A DNA stretch of 64,000 nucleotides, from contig JAGWIW010000001.1 of the NCBI GenBank assembly GCA_028866015.1, positions 62,001 to 126,000 on the forward strand, in the 5' to 3' direction. Positions 1-12,985 of the stretch are shown here, one piece after another. The stretch is from Betaproteobacteria bacterium (lineage in GTDB: Bacteria > Pseudomonadota > Gammaproteobacteria > Burkholderiales > Ferrovaceae). Within the stretch, counting starts at the first letter, position 1. Each line of letters begins with the position of its first letter. The notes beneath the pieces were generated by a model. The model was not told where the DNA came from and did not search any database. It worked only from the letters and a program-made list of their open reading frames with translations. A program made the position numbers and the translations under genes.

Positions 1-636
1 CAGGGCAATGCCGACGTAAAAATAACGCTGTTGGTTGCGATCCACGGGGTTTGCGCGCCACGCCCAGGCCAAGGATAACGGATAGGCAATCCCGGCTGGA
101 TGCAAGCTCACAGCGAAAGCGCAGAACACCAGCTGCGCAAAATACAATCCACCGAAAGGTCTCGGAGCGGCCCGATAGGTGCGGTCCATCCAAAACCCAG
201 CCGTAAAAATGGCAAGCAGCAAAATTCCTGGAGAAAGCGTATCGACCTGCTGCAGGCTGACCGGGGCAATCAGCAACAAGCCGGTGCCCAACAAAGCCAC
301 CTCTTCAGATCCGACTTGCCGGCGCCAGGCATAAAGGCCGTAGGCAGTCCAGGCCAGAACCGCAATCAGCGTCACTTTGGCGGCCATGATCTGCCCTGGC
401 CATAGGAAACCGAGCGGCAGCCACAGAATGACCCGCATGTCCGGCAAACCCAGCGTCACTACCGAGCTGGCCACCTGATCACCGATCGACCAGTCCAGCA
501 GCAAGGCCTTGGCCCCGCCCTCGTCCAATACGTATGGGGAATGACGCAGCAATAGGAGGGTGACGATGGCCCACAGGGCCAGCGACACATAACCCCAGTA
601 ACGGGGAGGGATCAGAGCAGGCTTCGTTTCAATCAA
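1..636 (-). CDS. Integral membrane protein of unknown function (3' end beyond window)
   Basis: An open frame on the minus strand runs leftward from a TTG at 636 to the window edge without a stop, giving at least 212 residues. Several hydrophobic stretches alternate with short polar loops (for example YWGYVSLALWAIVTLLLL near the N-terminus and LLIAPVSLQQ further on), so it is a multi-pass inner-membrane protein. I do not recognise the family. Its frame is the same as that of the upstream cytochrome c gene and begins two codons after that gene's TAA, so the two are surely co-transcribed. No clear Shine-Dalgarno precedes the TTG, so translational coupling is likely. The start codon is uncertain; the coding frame itself is well supported by length and composition. 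Confidence 0.6.
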   Translation of the reverse strand, partial: MIETKPALIPPRYWGYVSLALWAIVTLLLLRHSPYVLDEGGAKALLLDWSIGDQVASSVVTLGLPDMRVILWLPLGFLWPGQIMAAKVTLIAVLAWTAYGLYAWRRQVGSEEVALLGTGLLLIAPVSLQQVDTLSPGILLLAIFTAGFWMDRTYRAAPRPFGGLYFAQLVFCAFAVSLHPAGIAYPLSLAWAWRANPVDRNQQRYFYVGIAL

Positions 637-639
637 GGT

Positions 640-1260
640 TTAACGCAACCCAGCGGTGAAATCGGCCAGCGCCTTGATTTCTTCGTTGTTCAAGCGATGG
701 GCAACGGCCCGCATGATCCCTGACGGGTCGTTGCTGCGAGTACCGTTTTTGAAGTGCTGGAGCTGTATTTGAGTGTACTCCTGATACTGCCCGGACAGAC
801 GGGGAAATAGCGCAGGAACTCCGCTTCCAGTAGGACCATGGCAACCGGAGCACGCGGGAATACCCCTGTCTGCATCGCCTGCGCGCCACAGTTTCTCGCC
901 TACGGCAACCAGCTTGGGGCTGGTCGCCTGGGACCGCTTCGGGGGCTGTGCGGCATACCAGGCTGCCACGTTTCGAATGTCGTCTTCCGAAAGCATGGAA
1001 ACAATGCCGGACATGATGGGGTTGTTCCGGGCCGGGGGAGCACCGTTGACGGATTTCATGTTATTGAGCTGCTTCACGATGTAATCCGGCAACTGGGCTG
1101 CCAGGTGAGGCTGCGTGGGAATCGGGCTGACACCATCTGCACCATGACAGGCAAAACACACGGAGGTGGCAATCACTTTGCCTTTCTGCGCATCACCCTG
1201 AAACGCCCAGGACGGCGTGGACAACACAGCCAACAAAGCCAATATAGCCGTTTTCCTCAT
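640..1260 (-). CDS. Dihaem cytochrome c4-type periplasmic electron carrier
   Basis: A 206-residue exported protein with a Sec signal peptide (MRKTAILALLAVLSTPSWA, cleavage after SWA) and two class I cytochrome c domains. The haem sites are CFACH (C35, C38, H39) and CSGCH (C137, C140, H141), each followed by Met residues that can serve as the sixth ligand. Cytochromes c4 carry electrons in the periplasm between the bc1 complex or other donors and terminal oxidases. The frame is open further upstream (to 1308), but the ATG at 1260 has a good upstream GAGGAAAG and starts a proper signal peptide, so it was chosen. It lies 61 bp downstream of uvrD and directly upstream of a membrane protein gene. 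Partners cannot be named from sequence alone. Confidence 0.9.
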   Translation of the reverse strand: MRKTAILALLAVLSTPSWAFQGDAQKGKVIATSVCFACHGADGVSPIPTQPHLAAQLPDYIVKQLNNMKSVNGAPPARNNPIMSGIVSMLSEDDIRNVAAWYAAQPPKRSQATSPKLVAVGEKLWRAGDADRGIPACSGCHGPTGSGVPALFPRLSGQYQEYTQIQLQHFKNGTRSNDPSGIMRAVAHRLNNEEIKALADFTAGLR

Positions 1261-1321
1261 GCTCTTTCCTCGCAGCTTGACGCCCCATGGCCGGGGGCTG
1301 CCCGGCAACCGCCGTATTTTA

Positions 1322-6004
<4,683 letters not shown>

Positions 6005-6008
6005 AGCC

Positions 6009-6515
6009 ATGCGCTCCCGGCGGCGATTCCTGATGGCAGCCAGCGTCTTGCTGCTTTCCGGGTGCGGCTTCCAGTTGCGCGGCGCGCCTCACCTGGCCTA
6101 CCAGAAGGTCTACCTGAGTGGCAACCTGGACCGCGACCTGGACCGGGAGGTGCGGACCGCCTTGACGCGCGATGCAGGAGTCACGCTGGTATCACGCCCC
6201 GACCAGGCTGACGTGGTGGTCTATGTGTCCCCCCTCGTCAAGGACAAGCAGATTCTCACATTGAATGCGCAGGGTACGGTTTCCCAGTTCACCCTGATTT
6301 CCAGGCTCAAGTTCCGGGCTGCCGACAGTTCTGGTGAAGAGCTGCTGCCACCCACCGACATCACCATTTCCCGTCTGTTCAACTACAACGATGTACAGAT
6401 CCTGGCCAAGCAGTATGAAGAGCAGCTGGTGTACAAGGATATGCGCCACGATCTCGTGCAACAGATGCTAAGGCGCCTCGCCGCACTGAAACCCAAAGCG
6501 GCTGCGAGCCCGTAA
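6009..6515 (+). CDS. lptE: LPS-assembly lipoprotein LptE
   Basis: A 168-residue outer-membrane lipoprotein. The N-terminus is an arginine-rich signal peptide ending in the lipobox LLSGC with the lipidated cysteine at C19, followed by GFQLRG, a typical LptE opening. The remainder has the beta-rich LptE pattern (KVYLSGN, DVVVYVSPLVKDKQ, YEEQLVYKDMRHDLVQQMLRRL). LptE plugs the LptD barrel and helps insert lipopolysaccharide into the outer leaflet. The gene starts 4 bp after leuS and ends 4 bp before holA, the conserved leuS-lptE-holA order. Two upstream in-frame ATGs (5967, 5991) lie inside leuS; the ATG at 6009 gives a normal signal peptide. Confidence 0.93.
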   Translation: MRSRRRFLMAASVLLLSGCGFQLRGAPHLAYQKVYLSGNLDRDLDREVRTALTRDAGVTLVSRPDQADVVVYVSPLVKDKQILTLNAQGTVSQFTLISRLKFRAADSSGEELLPPTDITISRLFNYNDVQILAKQYEEQLVYKDMRHDLVQQMLRRLAALKPKAAASP

Positions 6516-6519
6516 GCTT

Positions 6520-7551
6520 GTGCGCATCACTTCCGAAAAACTGGAGAATCATCTGCGCCAGGGGTTGGCTCCCCTTTACGTAGTGCTGGGGGAAGAACCT
6601 CTTCTTGCCCTGGAATCGCTGGATATGCTGCGCCAGACGGCCCAGCGCCAGGGCTTTGCGGCCCGGGAGGTGCTGACTGTGGAAAGTGGTTTTGACTGGA
6701 GCCTGCTGGCCCAGGCATGTCAAAGTGGCTCCCTGTTCGGCGAAAAAAAACTCGTGGAGCTTCGACTCAATTCAGGCAAACCGGGCGTTGAAGGGGGCCG
6801 GCGACTCGAGGGACTCCCCAGCCTGACCAACCCGGACATGGCAATCGTCGTCAGCCTGCCCGCTTTGGACTATCGAACACAGCAATCGGGCTGGTTCCAG
6901 GCCCTGGAGGGTCAAGGCGTCCTCATCCACGCGGCCGTCGTGACGCGGGAACAGCTGCCTTCCTGGATCACCCACCGGCTTTCGCGCCAGCAGCAGGAAA
7001 TATCCCGGGATGCCCTGGCTTTCCTGTGCGAGCGCGTGGAAGGGAATCTCCTCGCCGCCCATCAGGAAATCCAGAAACTGGGCCTGCTTTTTCCAGCCGG
7101 CCTTCTCCCGGACCAGGACGTGCGCGATGCCGTGCTGCAAGTCGGACGATACTCGGCACCCGATCTTGCCTTGGCCCTGTTTTCCGGAGACCTGCCCCGC
7201 TTTACCCGAACGCTCAGAGGGTTGCAGGGGGAAGGGGAACCCCTTCCCCTCGTGCTGTGGTCCGTCACCGAAGACCTGCGCGCCCTGGTTCATCTGGCAC
7301 GGGCCCGCCAGCAACGACGCCCGCTTGCCGCCGCCTTCAAGGAAGCCCGGGTCTGGGGTCCCCGCCAGAAGCTGCTGGAACCCCTCAGTTCCAGGCTTTC
7401 CCCCGCCTCCTTCGAGCGGGCACTCGTTCTGGCGGCCGGCATTGACCGCATGATCAAAGGCGTAGACCCGGGAGACCCCTGGGATGCCCTGCTTGAGCTC
7501 GGCCTCTGGCTCCAGCGCCAGCGTTCCAGCGCAAGTCCCCAGCTTGCATGA
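6520..7551 (+). CDS. holA: DNA polymerase III subunit delta
   Basis: A 343-residue clamp-loader subunit that opens the beta sliding clamp. The N-terminal LYVVLGEEPLLALESLDMLR, the central EGNLLAAHQEIQKLGLL and the C-terminal helical collar domain (SFERALVLAAGIDRMIKGV, DPWDALLELGLWL) are characteristic of HolA. The start is GTG at 6520, 4 bp after lptE stops. Length is normal for the family. It is the last gene of the tightly packed leuS-lptE-holA group; a 43-bp gap separates it from proA. Confidence 0.95.
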   Translation: MRITSEKLENHLRQGLAPLYVVLGEEPLLALESLDMLRQTAQRQGFAAREVLTVESGFDWSLLAQACQSGSLFGEKKLVELRLNSGKPGVEGGRRLEGLPSLTNPDMAIVVSLPALDYRTQQSGWFQALEGQGVLIHAAVVTREQLPSWITHRLSRQQQEISRDALAFLCERVEGNLLAAHQEIQKLGLLFPAGLLPDQDVRDAVLQVGRYSAPDLALALFSGDLPRFTRTLRGLQGEGEPLPLVLWSVTEDLRALVHLARARQQRRPLAAAFKEARVWGPRQKLLEPLSSRLSPASFERALVLAAGIDRMIKGVDPGDPWDALLELGLWLQRQRSSASPQLA

Positions 7552-7594
7552 CCCCAGCGAACATCGGATACTGCCTTTTTGAGTTGCTGACGCC

Positions 7595-8863
7595 ATGAGT
7601 TCCCAGACCCTTCAATCGCAAGTCGCCGCATTGGGCCATGCAGCACGGGCTGCTGCCCGCCATATAGCCCGCGCCAGTACCGCTGCCAAGAATCAGGCCC
7701 TGCTCCTTGCAGCATCGGCCTTGCGCCGCGATCAGGAAGCCCTCCTTTTGGCCAACGCGCAGGATGTGGAGCAGGCAAGACAAAAGGGCCTTGATGCGGC
7801 CTTTATCGATCGCCTCTCGCTCTCTCCAAAAGGCATAGAATCCATGGCTGCGGGCCTGGAGCAAATTGCTTCCCTGCAGGATCCCGTGGGGGAAATCACA
7901 GGACTTGCCCGCCGGCCTTCAGGAATCGAAGTGGGCCGCATGCGCGTGCCACTTGGGGTCATCGCCATCATTTACGAAGCCCGGCCAAATGTCACTGCTG
8001 ATGCGGCCGGACTCTGCCTCAAGTCAGGCAATGCCTGCATCCTGCGCGGCGGTTCGGAAGCCGTGCGCTCCAACCAGATCATTGCCAGAGCCATGCATGA
8101 AGGGCTGCGCGGTGCCAACCTGCCAGCCACCGTGGTGCAGGTCATGGACATCACGGATCGGGCTGCTGTCGGTGAATTGATCACGCTTAGGGGCTTGGTG
8201 GACGTGATCGTTCCCCGGGGTGGCAAAGGCCTGATCGAACGCATTTCGAATGAAGCCCGCATTCCGGTCATCAAACACCTGGATGGCGTCTGCCATACCT
8301 TCATCGATGCCAGCGCCGACGTGGCCATGGCCATCCGCGTGTCCGACAACGCCAAAACCCAGCGCTACGGCACCTGCAACACCATGGAAACCTTGTTGGT
8401 CCACGAAGCCATTGCCCCTGAAGTGCTCCCTCCGCTGTGCGCCGTGTACCTTGAAAAAGAGGTCGAACTGCGCGGCGACGAAGCTGCACGTCAGCTTGTT
8501 TCCGCCATCAAGCCTGCCGAGGAAGCAGACTGGTACGCCGAATACCTCGCCCCAATCCTGTCCATCCGCGTCGTGCCTTCGCTTGATGCAGCGATCGAGC
8601 ATATCGCCCGCTATGGCTCGCAGCACACCGACGCCATCATCACCAACGACTGGGACAATGCCAACCGTTTCCTCCGTGAAGTGGATTCCAGTTCCGTGAT
8701 GGTCAACACGTCAACGCGCTTTGCGGATGGGTTTGAATATGGCCTGGGGGCCGAAATCGGCATCTCCACGGACAAGCTGCATGCCCGTGGGCCTGTTGGC
8801 CTGGAAGGCCTTACCAGCCAGAAGTTCGTGGTTCTCGGTCACGGAGAGATACGCGGCGGATGA
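7595..8863 (+). CDS. proA: Gamma-glutamyl phosphate reductase
   Basis: A 422-residue NADPH-dependent enzyme that reduces gamma-glutamyl phosphate to glutamate semialdehyde in proline synthesis. It belongs to the aldehyde dehydrogenase fold; the catalytic cysteine is C261 in [13 protein letters not shown]. Other family features are [27 protein letters not shown] and the C-terminal [28 protein letters not shown]. The last enzyme of the route, ProC, is encoded at 12986-13795; proB is not in this window. Its stop overlaps the nadD start by 4 bp (ATGA), implying translational coupling, as is common in betaproteobacteria. Confidence 0.97.
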   Translation: MSSQTLQSQVAALGHAARAAARHIARASTAAKNQALLLAASALRRDQEALLLANAQDVEQARQKGLDAAFIDRLSLSPKGIESMAAGLEQIASLQDPVGEITGLARRPSGIEVGRMRVPLGVIAIIYEARPNVTADAAGLCLKSGNACILRGGSEAVRSNQIIARAMHEGLRGANLPATVVQVMDITDRAAVGELITLRGLVDVIVPRGGKGLIERISNEARIPVIKHLDGVCHTFIDASADVAMAIRVSDNAKTQRYGTCNTMETLLVHEAIAPEVLPPLCAVYLEKEVELRGDEAARQLVSAIKPAEEADWYAEYLAPILSIRVVPSLDAAIEHIARYGSQHTDAIITNDWDNANRFLREVDSSSVMVNTSTRFADGFEYGLGAEIGISTDKLHARGPVGLEGLTSQKFVVLGHGEIRGG

Positions 8864-9504
8864 ACGGGACGGCTCCCGTAGGCATCCTGGGGGGGACTTT
8901 CGATCCGATGCATGCAGGACACCTGGCATTGGCCCAGGAGGCCCTGCGCCAACTTCACCTTTCCTGCGTGCTGCTCATTCCTGCCGGTGGACCCTGGCAG
9001 CGCACTCCCCAAGCCCCCCCCCTGGATCGCCTTGAAATGGTGAGACGTGCCGTCGGGCAGATGCCGGGGCTGCAGGTGGACGATCGTGAGGTGCGCCGCA
9101 AAGGTCCCACCTACACGATCGATACCCTCCGCGAACTTCGAGCGGAATGGGGAAATGATCGTCCGCTCTGGCTGATTCTGGGTGCCGACGCATTTCTTCG
9201 ATTGCCCACCTGGCATCGTTGGCAGGAATTGCTGGATCTGGTGCACCTGGCCGTTTTTTGCAGGCCCGGCTCATCGCTCTCCGCCGACTCCATGCCACTT
9301 GCCTTGCGCCGGGAATTCGAGCGCCGCTGCTGCGATCCCGGGCAAGCCCAGGGATCCGGCGGGGCCATTGCAATCTGCAGGATGCCACTGCTGGAAATTT
9401 CTGCAACCCAGATCCGGAATGCTCTGCGTGCCGGCCAATTTCCCGCGGATTTGCTCCCTCCAGCCGTCCTGGACTATATTGAAACTCATCAGCTCTATCG
9501 TTAG
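8860..9504 (+). CDS. nadD: Nicotinate-mononucleotide adenylyltransferase
   Basis: A 214-residue nucleotidyltransferase that makes deamido-NAD from nicotinate mononucleotide and ATP. The nucleotide-binding signature is [11 protein letters not shown] near the N-terminus, and the ISATQIR motif near the C-terminus binds the ATP phosphates. A conserved [16 protein letters not shown] substrate segment lies between them. ATG 8860 overlaps the proA stop. It is followed 7 bp later by rsfS, the usual nadD-rsfS pairing. Confidence 0.96.
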   Translation: MNGTAPVGILGGTFDPMHAGHLALAQEALRQLHLSCVLLIPAGGPWQRTPQAPPLDRLEMVRRAVGQMPGLQVDDREVRRKGPTYTIDTLRELRAEWGNDRPLWLILGADAFLRLPTWHRWQELLDLVHLAVFCRPGSSLSADSMPLALRREFERRCCDPGQAQGSGGAIAICRMPLLEISATQIRNALRAGQFPADLLPPAVLDYIETHQLYR

Positions 9505-9511
9505 GAGACGC

Positions 9512-9865
9512 ATGGATTCCCTTCGTGTCAAAGACGAAGTTGTACTCGCCCTTGAAGACATCAAAGCCCGGGACATTGAAGTCCTGGATGTACGCAAACT
9601 GACTTCCATTTGTGACTACATGGTGATAGCCAGCGCCGATTCAACGCGTCAAACCAAGGCACTGGCACGCAACGTGGAAGATCGCCTGTCATTGCTTGGC
9701 CTTCCCATCCAGGGACCGGAAGGGCTCTCCGGAGGAGAATGGATCCTTGTGGACGCCGGTTCGGTGATCGTGCATATCATGCAACCCGCGGTTCGGGAAT
9801 ACTACAACCTGTCCGAGCTTTGGGGTGGCGTTACGGTGCAACCTCGCCGCGCAGCCAACGGTTAG
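9512..9865 (+). CDS. rsfS: Ribosome silencing factor RsfS
   Basis: A 117-residue protein of the RsfS/Iojap (DUF143) family, which binds uL14 on the 50S subunit and blocks subunit joining under starvation. Conserved elements are ALEDIKARDIEVLDV, CDYMVIASADSTRQTKALA, GEWILVDAGSVIVHIMQPAVREYY and NLSELWG. ATG 9512 is preceded by a strong TAGGAG, and the frame upstream belongs to the shadow of nadD. It sits between nadD and rlmH, all ribosome- or NAD-linked housekeeping. Confidence 0.95.
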   Translation: MDSLRVKDEVVLALEDIKARDIEVLDVRKLTSICDYMVIASADSTRQTKALARNVEDRLSLLGLPIQGPEGLSGGEWILVDAGSVIVHIMQPAVREYYNLSELWGGVTVQPRRAANG

Positions 9866-9871
9866 CCCTTT

Positions 9872-10342
9872 TTGAAAATTCGCATCATCACGTTGGGCCA
9901 TCGCATGCCCCGCTGGGTCAGCGAAGCATCCCAGGAGTACCTGCAGCGCATGCCGCGCGAAATGCCCGTGATCCTGACCGAGCTCAAACCGGAACCCCGG
10001 CATTCTGGACGCTCCACGGAGCAGATCCTTGAATTGGAATCCCAGCGCATCCTGGCCGCCATCCCGGGTGGCAGCATCTGCTACGCACTGGATGAACGGG
10101 GATCCCTTTGGTCCACGCGTGATCTTGCAGCGACCTTGAACCAGGCCCCAGCCAAGGCAGATGAAATCTGCTTTGTCATCGGAAGCGCAGACGGCCTTCA
10201 TGCAAAAGTCAAACAGCGCGCCAATGAACTGGTCGCCCTGTCACGCATGACCCTACCCCATGGCCTGGTGAGAGTCCTGCTTGCCGAGCAGCTCTACCGT
10301 GCATGCGCCATTCTGAAAGGGCATCCGTACCATAGGGAGTAA
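9872..10342 (+). CDS. rlmH: 23S rRNA pseudouridine-1915 N3-methyltransferase RlmH
   Basis: A 156-residue SPOUT-type methyltransferase that methylates pseudouridine 1915 in helix 69 of 23S rRNA. Family features include the N-terminal KIRIITLGHRMPRWV, YALDERG, CFVIGSADGL (the SAM-binding knot region) and LPHGLVRVLLAEQLYRA near the C-terminus with HPYHRE at the end. The start codon is TTG at 9872, six bases after the rsfS stop. Length is the normal 155-156 residues. Confidence 0.95.
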   Translation: MKIRIITLGHRMPRWVSEASQEYLQRMPREMPVILTELKPEPRHSGRSTEQILELESQRILAAIPGGSICYALDERGSLWSTRDLAATLNQAPAKADEICFVIGSADGLHAKVKQRANELVALSRMTLPHGLVRVLLAEQLYRACAILKGHPYHRE

Positions 10343-10350
10343 GGCATCCG

Positions 10351-10944
10351 ATGATCTATCTTGCCTCCAACAGTCCTCGCCGAAGCGAACTGCTGACCCG
10401 GATCGGCGTCGCCTACACCGTCTTGATGCCAGAGGGCATGGTGGAAGCTGTAGACGAAACCCCTTTGACCAAAGAGCTTCCACTGGATTATGCCGTGCGC
10501 CTTGCACAGGCCAAGGCGCTTGCAGGATGGCAGCGCCTGGAGCAAACTCATTTGCCTCGCCACCCGGTGCTTGCTGCAGACACAACGGTGGCCGTAGGCC
10601 CCCGGATTCTTGGAAAGCCTGCAGATGCCGATGCAGCAAGGGAAATGCTTCGACTGCTCTCTGGGCAAGTGCATGAGGTCATCACGGCAGTGGCCATGAT
10701 TCACCCTCCTGCGTTTGAATGCCGCACATCCGTGACCCGGGTCTGGTTCAGGGCGCTGTCTGCCGAAGACATCGAAGCTTTCGTCGGAACCGGAGAGTAC
10801 CTCGACAAGGCAGGTGGATACGGAATCCAGGGCTTTGCTGCACGTTTCATTGCGCGTATCGACGGCAGCCCGAGCGGAGTCATGGGCCTGCCCCTGTTTG
10901 AAACAGATCAGCTGCTGTCGATGTTTGGAAGAGGAATCCAGTGA
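10351..10944 (+). CDS. Maf-family nucleotide pyrophosphatase
   Basis: A 197-residue Maf/HAM1-fold nucleoside triphosphate pyrophosphatase, thought to hydrolyse dTTP/UTP or modified nucleotides and so protect nucleic acids. The N-terminal IYLASNSPRRSELL is the Maf signature. VLAADTTVAVGPRILGKPADADAAREML and DKAGGYGIQGFAARFIARIDG complete the active site. In this operon position the YhdE type is usual, but I cannot separate the dTTP- and m7GTP-specific subtypes with certainty. Its stop overlaps the RNase G start by 4 bp. Confidence 0.93.
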   Translation: MIYLASNSPRRSELLTRIGVAYTVLMPEGMVEAVDETPLTKELPLDYAVRLAQAKALAGWQRLEQTHLPRHPVLAADTTVAVGPRILGKPADADAAREMLRLLSGQVHEVITAVAMIHPPAFECRTSVTRVWFRALSAEDIEAFVGTGEYLDKAGGYGIQGFAARFIARIDGSPSGVMGLPLFETDQLLSMFGRGIQ

Positions 10945-12395
10945 ACAATCAGATTCTGGTCAACATCACACCCCAGGAAACCCGTGTTGCCATCATGGAA
11001 CTGGGGGTACCCCAGGAAATTCATGTGGAACGCACTTCCGCCCGCGGGCTGGTGGGCAACATCTACAGGGGGCGCGTGGCTCGAGTCCTGCCCGGCATGC
11101 AATCGGCTTTTGTGGATCTGGGACTGGATCGTGCCGCTTTTCTTCATGTGGCTGACATCTGGGCTCCCCGGCATTCCGAAGAGCCGACGCGCCCGATCGA
11201 GCAGATACTGTCCGAAGGCCAAGCGTTGATGGTGCAAGTCATCAAGGACCCCATCGGGACAAAGGGGGCACGTCTATCCACTCAAATCAGCATCGCCGGA
11301 CGCTATCTGGTCTACCTGCCCCAGGAAAGCCACATCGGTGTTTCACAGCGCATCGAAAGCGAGGAAGAACGAAACCAGCTGCGCGAGCGATTCCAGGGAC
11401 TGATACCCGCTGACATCCAGGGTGGCTTTATCGTTCGGACCGTGGCGGAATCCACTTCCGATCGCGACCTTTTGAAAGATCTCGAATACCTGACCCAGCT
11501 TTGGTCTGATATCCAACAGGCTTGCAAGCAGACCAGCAGCCCGACTCTGCTCTACCAGGATCTCAGCCTGGCACAGCGGGTCATTCGCGATTTTGTGATG
11601 GAAGATACCGACCGTGTGCTGGTGGACTCCAGGGAAAATTTCCACAAACTGGTGGATTTTGCATCCCATTATTGCCCCCAGGCTCTGCCTGTGCTGGAAC
11701 ATTACAGCGGTGCTCGCCCCATTTTCGATTTATTCGGGGTGGAAGAGGAGATCGAAAAGGCTTTGGCCCGGCGCGTGGATCTCAAGTCGGGGGGATACCT
11801 CATCATCGACCAGACAGAAGCGATGACCACCATTGACGTGAACACCGGAGGGTTCGTGGGAGTAAGGAATTTCGACGACACGGTGTTCAAAACCAACCTG
11901 GAGGCCGCGCAGGCCATTGCGCGGCAACTCCGGCTCCGCAATCTTGGCGGCATCATCATTGCAGATTTCATCGACATGGACAGCGAGGAACATCGCGAGG
12001 CTGTCCTGGCCGAATTCAGGAAAGCGCTCGCCCGGGATCGCACGAGGGTCACTGTCAACGGATTCACCACCCTGGGGCTAATCGAAGTCACGCGCAAGCG
12101 CACGCGCGAAAGCCTGGCCCATGTATTGTGCGAGCCTTGCCCCTGTTGCAAGGGGAGCGCCCAGCTCAAGACCCCTCAAACCGTTTGCTATGAGATCCTG
12201 CGTGAAATTGTTCGTGCTGCCCGCCAGTTCGATGCCAAGGAATACCGGGTGATTGCCCACCAGCGCGTGATCGACCTTTTTCTTGACGAAGAATCGCAAG
12301 GACTTGCCGGCGTCAGTGACTTCATCGGCAAACCCATCAGCCTCCAGGTGGATGCCACCTCCAACCAGGAACAGTACGACGTCATCCTGATGTGA
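10941..12395 (+). CDS. rng: Ribonuclease G
   Basis: A 484-residue endoribonuclease of the RNase E/G family that matures the 16S rRNA 5' end and degrades some mRNAs. An S1 RNA-binding domain (about residues 35-125, GNIYRGRVARVLPGMQSAFVDLG) precedes the catalytic DNase I-like region with MTTIDVNTGGFVG and IIADFIDM. The zinc-link cysteines are in CEPCPCC near residue 400. The absence of a long C-terminal scaffold makes it RNase G, not E. It starts with GTG, overlapping the maf stop, and ends 1 bp from the convergent yggT. Confidence 0.95.
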   Translation: MNNQILVNITPQETRVAIMELGVPQEIHVERTSARGLVGNIYRGRVARVLPGMQSAFVDLGLDRAAFLHVADIWAPRHSEEPTRPIEQILSEGQALMVQVIKDPIGTKGARLSTQISIAGRYLVYLPQESHIGVSQRIESEEERNQLRERFQGLIPADIQGGFIVRTVAESTSDRDLLKDLEYLTQLWSDIQQACKQTSSPTLLYQDLSLAQRVIRDFVMEDTDRVLVDSRENFHKLVDFASHYCPQALPVLEHYSGARPIFDLFGVEEEIEKALARRVDLKSGGYLIIDQTEAMTTIDVNTGGFVGVRNFDDTVFKTNLEAAQAIARQLRLRNLGGIIIADFIDMDSEEHREAVLAEFRKALARDRTRVTVNGFTTLGLIEVTRKRTRESLAHVLCEPCPCCKGSAQLKTPQTVCYEILREIVRAARQFDAKEYRVIAHQRVIDLFLDEESQGLAGVSDFIGKPISLQVDATSNQEQYDVILM

Positions 12396-12405
12396 TTCAC
12401 ATCAG
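12387..12405. repeat. Perfect 19-bp palindrome spanning both stops of rng and yggT
   Basis: CTGATGTGATTCACATCAG has 9-bp arms around a single central T. It covers the last codons and stop codons of the two convergent genes, so both proteins end in Leu-Met-stop. The core resembles CRP half-sites TGTGA/TCACA, but the spacing is 1 bp instead of 6. Confidence 0.6.
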
Positions 12406-12969
12406 GCGTTGTGCGAGCATCTCCAATCCACCCACGATGATGGTGAGCGTCAGCTGAAAGATCACCATCAGGACCACTGGCGTCAAATCCACTGATCCCA
12501 ACATGGGGATAAACCGACGCAGCGGATTCAGAAAAGGCCTCGTCAGCGCATCCGCAGCCGGCATGACCGGGCTATAGGGATTCACCCAACTCAGGACAGC
12601 CAGCACGAACACCGCCCCCATCAGGATGTACAGGCCATGGCGCAGGATGGATACGGCCCCCATGGCAAAAACCCAGGGCAGGAAATACAGCAAATCTGAA
12701 AATCTGATCATGCCAAACAACGTCAGATTGAAGATCAGCAGAATGCATTCCAGTATCCAGGCCCACAACAATGCCGTATAGGCAATGTCAAGCCGCCTCG
12801 GCATGATCCGCCGCAACCGCTGCACGGCGAAATCACTCAGGGAAATTGCAAAATCGCTTACAGGATTGCGAAAAGGGGCGTTCGCAAGGTGCAGCAAAAA
12901 TCGCAGGAGGGCCGCAAATGAAAATAATCCGAACAGGATTTCAAGCAGCGATTCCAGGGTACCAGTCAA
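12397..12969 (-). CDS. YggT family membrane protein
   Basis: A 190-residue inner-membrane protein with two YGGT repeats. The first ends in a membrane segment containing FAALLRFLLHLANAPFRNPVSDF. The second contains VLAVLSWVNPYSPVMPAADALTRPFLNPLRRFIPMLG with the typical N-P..L-R-P-I/M pattern, followed by a last hydrophobic helix. The family has four to five membrane segments and is linked to osmotic or envelope functions; no biochemical role is settled. It follows proC on the same strand by 16 bp, and the yggS-proC-yggT order is widely conserved. Confidence 0.92.
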   Translation of the reverse strand: MTGTLESLLEILFGLFSFAALLRFLLHLANAPFRNPVSDFAISLSDFAVQRLRRIMPRRLDIAYTALLWAWILECILLIFNLTLFGMIRFSDLLYFLPWVFAMGAVSILRHGLYILMGAVFVLAVLSWVNPYSPVMPAADALTRPFLNPLRRFIPMLGSVDLTPVVLMVIFQLTLTIIVGGLEMLAQRLM

Positions 12970-12985
12970 CGGTTTTCTCCTTCTT

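Noticed and set aside
1290-1306. Terminator between uvrD and cytochrome c4 (GCCGGG/CCCGGC hairpin)
   Set aside because: The stem is only 6 bp and no T-run follows on the minus strand.
12387-12405. CRP/FNR binding site at the rng-yggT palindrome
   Set aside because: The TGTGA and TCACA half-sites are separated by 1 bp instead of 6, and the site lies between convergent stops, not in a promoter.
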